Shown: one piece after another, positions 5,695-7,168 of the stretch
How the letters are laid out: each line of letters starts with the position of its first letter
Numbering within the stretch: the stretch's first letter is position 1
Source: Bacteroidota bacterium
GTDB lineage: Bacteria; Bacteroidota; Bacteroidia; Bacteroidales; B18-G4
DNA: 7,168 bases
NCBI GenBank assembly: GCA_003648575.1
Contig: QMPN01000146.1
Span: forward strand, 1-7,168
Reading direction: 5' to 3'
Program-made: the position numbers and the translations under genes
The notes under the pieces: generated by a model
Told to the model about the DNA's origin: nothing
The model's database searches: none
The model's input: the letters and a program-made list of their open reading frames with translations, nothing else

Positions 5695-6312
5695 ATGGGA
5701 AATGAGCTTCCACGGAATACTATCCTTCGTTTAAGCCAGTATAGAAGGCTATTGGAAAAGTACAGGTACCTGGATCAACCCTATGTTTTTTCACACGACC
5801 TGGCCCGTATCCTGAACCTGAAATCCGTGAATGTGCGGCATGATTTCATGTTGCTTGGGATTACAGGCGACCGGAGGATGGGTTACAACATACATTTGCT
5901 ACTTGAGAAGATCAATGAAAAGCTTGGAAAAGACGGAGTAAATATTATCCTGATCGGCCTGGGCCGCCTGGGTGAATCAGTCCTGTCCTACCTCGAGGAT
6001 TCTTCTTCATACCTCAAGGTATCGGCTATTTTTGAGATCGATCCATCAAAGATCGGAACCAGCCATAACGAAATAGATTGTTTCAGCATTACAGAACTGA
6101 CTGCTTTTGTAAAAAGAGGAGGCATAACCACTGCTATCCTTGCAGTGCCTCAGGAAGACGTGAACGACATCCTTCCGATCATGCTTGATGCCGGGATCAA
6201 AGGCATATTGAATTATTCACCGGAGCAACTAAATGTCCCTGATGAGGTGATTGTTCGCAACGTGGACATTATTTCTTCTCTCGAAGAGATCAATTATTCC
6301 CTTTCAGGATAG
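5695..6312 (+). CDS. rex: Rex, NADH/NAD+-sensing transcriptional repressor
   Basis: Rex binds DNA when NAD+ is bound or NADH is low, and releases it when NADH rises, controlling fermentative and hydrogenase genes. The 205-residue length is usual. Counting from this ATG, the N-terminal winged helix (about 2-75) shows the family pattern LPRNTILRLSQYRRLLEKY and SVNVRHDFMLLG followed by GDRRMGYN in the wing. The Rossmann NAD(H)-binding domain has GLGRLG at 88-93 and a FEIDPSKIG segment around 113-121. The C-terminal part has NYSPEQLNVP and VDIISSLEEINYSL, matching the domain-swapped end of Rex. A GTG lies directly before the ATG (5692-5694); ATG is preferred because it is the stronger start and both give the same protein but one residue. 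It is divergent from hypF and 186 bp upstream of hoxF, its likely target. Confidence 0.96.
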   Translation: MGNELPRNTILRLSQYRRLLEKYRYLDQPYVFSHDLARILNLKSVNVRHDFMLLGITGDRRMGYNIHLLLEKINEKLGKDGVNIILIGLGRLGESVLSYLEDSSSYLKVSAIFEIDPSKIGTSHNEIDCFSITELTAFVKRGGITTAILAVPQEDVNDILPIMLDAGIKGILNYSPEQLNVPDEVIVRNVDIISSLEEINYSLSG

Positions 6313-6317
6313 GGAAT
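6296..6317 (+). terminator. hairpin overlapping the rex stop codon, possible terminator
   Basis: ATTCCCT (6296-6302) and AGGGAAT (6311-6317) form a perfect 7-bp stem with an 8-base loop that includes part of the TAG stop. The following sequence is AT-rich but has no run of T, so intrinsic termination is uncertain. It would separate rex from hoxF, which has its own promoter. Confidence 0.35.
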
Positions 6318-6404
6318 TAATATCTATAATAATAAATTTAATTATTTGATAATCTGCGCTTTCCTTATTTTGTAATTTGAAATCGTTCTAAATTTTCGGA
6401 CTCC

Positions 6405-6435
6405 TTTGCCCTTTTAAAAAATCGGATTATTTTTG
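6405..6435 (+). promoter_or_regulatory. Bacteroidota-type promoter of hoxF
   Basis: TTTG at 6405-6408, a gap of 19 bp, and TATTTTTG at 6428-6435 reproduce the -33/-7 consensus exactly. The expected start point near 6440-6443 falls inside the Rex operator, and the leader would be about 57 nt. This is the only well-formed promoter in the 186-bp rex-hoxF gap; the rest of that gap is AT-rich with no other recognised feature. Confidence 0.7.
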
Positions 6436-6437
6436 CG

Positions 6438-6455
6438 TTGTTAAATCTTTAACAA
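6438..6455. promoter_or_regulatory. Rex operator controlling hoxF
   Basis: TTGTTAAATCTTTAACAA is a perfect 18-bp palindrome (arms TTGTTAA and TTAACAA, centre ATCT) that matches the known Rex operator form. It begins 2 bp after the -7 box of the hoxF promoter, so bound Rex would block the start point, and it lies beside the rex gene itself. The match and position are seen directly; binding is inferred. Confidence 0.85.
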
Positions 6456-6498
6456 GTAAGATAATAATTCAAGAACGCATCACTAAAGTGTTGATTTT

Positions 6499-7168
6499 AT
6501 GAAAGATAAAGTGCAAAATATCATCAGAAGCTACAAGGACGACAAAACGCGTTTGATGGATATCCTCATTGATATCCAGGAAGCGTACAATTGTATCCCC
6601 GATGAAGCTATCGAAACCATCGCCGGGCAGTTGAATATGTCGAAAGTTGATGTAGATCAGACTTTGTCGTTTTATCATTTCTTTACCAACAAGCCCACAG
6701 GGAAATATACTGTTTATCTGAATGACAGTCTTGTGGCTATGATGAAGGGAAGGGATGAAGTTGCCAGGGCTTTTGAAGAAGAAGCCGGAGTAAAGTTTGG
6801 TTCTGTCACTGAAGACGGACTGATCGGGCTTTTCAATACTGCTGACATTGGCATGAACGACCAGGAGCCTGCAGCCCTTATTAACGGGGTTCCGTTTACA
6901 AATCTTACCAGCTCGAAAGTTAAAGAGCTCGTAGGCGGTTTTAAATCCGGTAAGGATGTCGAAGCGATGCTTGGCCCTGTGGGCGATGGCATGAATGCCG
7001 ACCAGCGTATCAGTTCTATGGTAAGCAACAACTGCCATAAGAATTCGGGTGCTGTCCTTTGCCTGGAATATGAAACAGGTTCAGCTCTGAAACGTGCTGT
7101 AAGCATCACACGTGAGTCTGTAATAGAAACTGTAAAGAGTTCAAACCTCAGGGGTCGTGGCGGTGCCG
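6499..7168 (+). CDS. hoxF: HoxF, diaphorase subunit of NAD-linked [NiFe] hydrogenase (N-terminal part)
   Basis: The frame stays open for 223 codons to the window edge. HoxF is the FMN- and NAD(H)-binding subunit of soluble bidirectional (group 3d) [NiFe] hydrogenases, passing electrons between NAD(H) and the HoxUYH subunits. An N-terminal NuoE-like thioredoxin-fold domain (about 1-145) is fused to the start of a NuoF domain. It closely follows the Ralstonia-type HoxF pattern as I recall it: DKTRLMDIL at 15-23, SFYHFF at 57-62, KPTGKYTVYL at 65-74, NDQEPA at 120-125. NLRGRGGA at 216-223 is the beginning of the FMN/NADH site. The four cysteines that hold a 2Fe-2S cluster in NuoE are absent, as in other HoxF proteins. 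A TAA at 6484-6486 in the same frame makes ATG 6499 the only reasonable start; no Shine-Dalgarno sequence is seen. A Rex-controlled promoter precedes it. An [FeFe]-hydrogenase NuoF-like subunit is less likely given the hyp genes. Confidence 0.93.
   Translation, partial: MKDKVQNIIRSYKDDKTRLMDILIDIQEAYNCIPDEAIETIAGQLNMSKVDVDQTLSFYHFFTNKPTGKYTVYLNDSLVAMMKGRDEVARAFEEEAGVKFGSVTEDGLIGLFNTADIGMNDQEPAALINGVPFTNLTSSKVKELVGGFKSGKDVEAMLGPVGDGMNADQRISSMVSNNCHKNSGAVLCLEYETGSALKRAVSITRESVIETVKSSNLRGRGGA

Noticed and set aside
6469..7109. Open frames on the - strand opposite hoxF
   Set aside because: The + strand frame encodes clearly conserved HoxF motifs throughout, so these are antisense shadows.
6499..7168. 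Respiratory complex I NuoE/NuoF or an [FeFe]-hydrogenase HydB/HndC-type subunit
   Set aside because: The fused, cysteine-free NuoE-like domain with SFYHFF and NDQEPA follows HoxF, and the neighbouring hypFCDE genes serve [NiFe] enzymes. The missing downstream sequence leaves a small doubt.

Overview
The window looks like a chromosomal [NiFe]-hydrogenase locus from an anaerobic or facultative member of the Bacteroidota. The evidence is the moderate GC content, start codons that mostly lack Shine-Dalgarno sequences, and two exact matches to the Bacteroidota promoter consensus (TTTG, 19 bp, TAnnTTTG). Genus or family cannot be told from the sequence.

Layout: at the left edge is the last 18 codons of an unidentified + strand gene, followed by a small + strand zinc-ribbon protein of unknown function (94-498). 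Converging on it is a four-gene - strand maturation operon, read hypF-hypC-hypD-hypE (5506 down to 555). Divergent from hypF is rex (5695-6312, +), an NADH/NAD+-sensing repressor. Downstream of rex is the first part of hoxF (6499 to beyond the window), the diaphorase subunit of an NAD(H)-linked bidirectional [NiFe] hydrogenase. The remaining hox subunits (hoxU, hoxY, hoxH) are expected beyond the right edge. hypA and hypB are not in the window.

How the parts work together: HypF, HypE, HypC and HypD make and insert the Fe(CN)2CO unit of the hydrogenase active site. HoxF exchanges electrons between NAD(H) and the hydrogenase module. Rex senses the NADH/NAD+ ratio and very probably controls hoxF. 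A perfect 18-bp Rex operator (6438-6455) lies 2 bp downstream of the -7 box of a consensus promoter (6405-6435), where bound Rex would cover the transcription start. Since Rex lets go when NADH is high, this wiring suggests the enzyme is made to vent excess reductant as H2.

Less expected structure: a second perfect Rex-type palindrome (544-561) overlaps the 3' end of hypE, between convergent genes. All three spacers of the hyp operon carry tandem repeats with a 7-bp period (or 14 = 2x7), built from different unit sequences. The hypF-rex intergenic region appears to hold interleaved divergent promoters and no Rex site. The individual genes belong to known families; the regulatory architecture and the repeats are the parts most worth following up.
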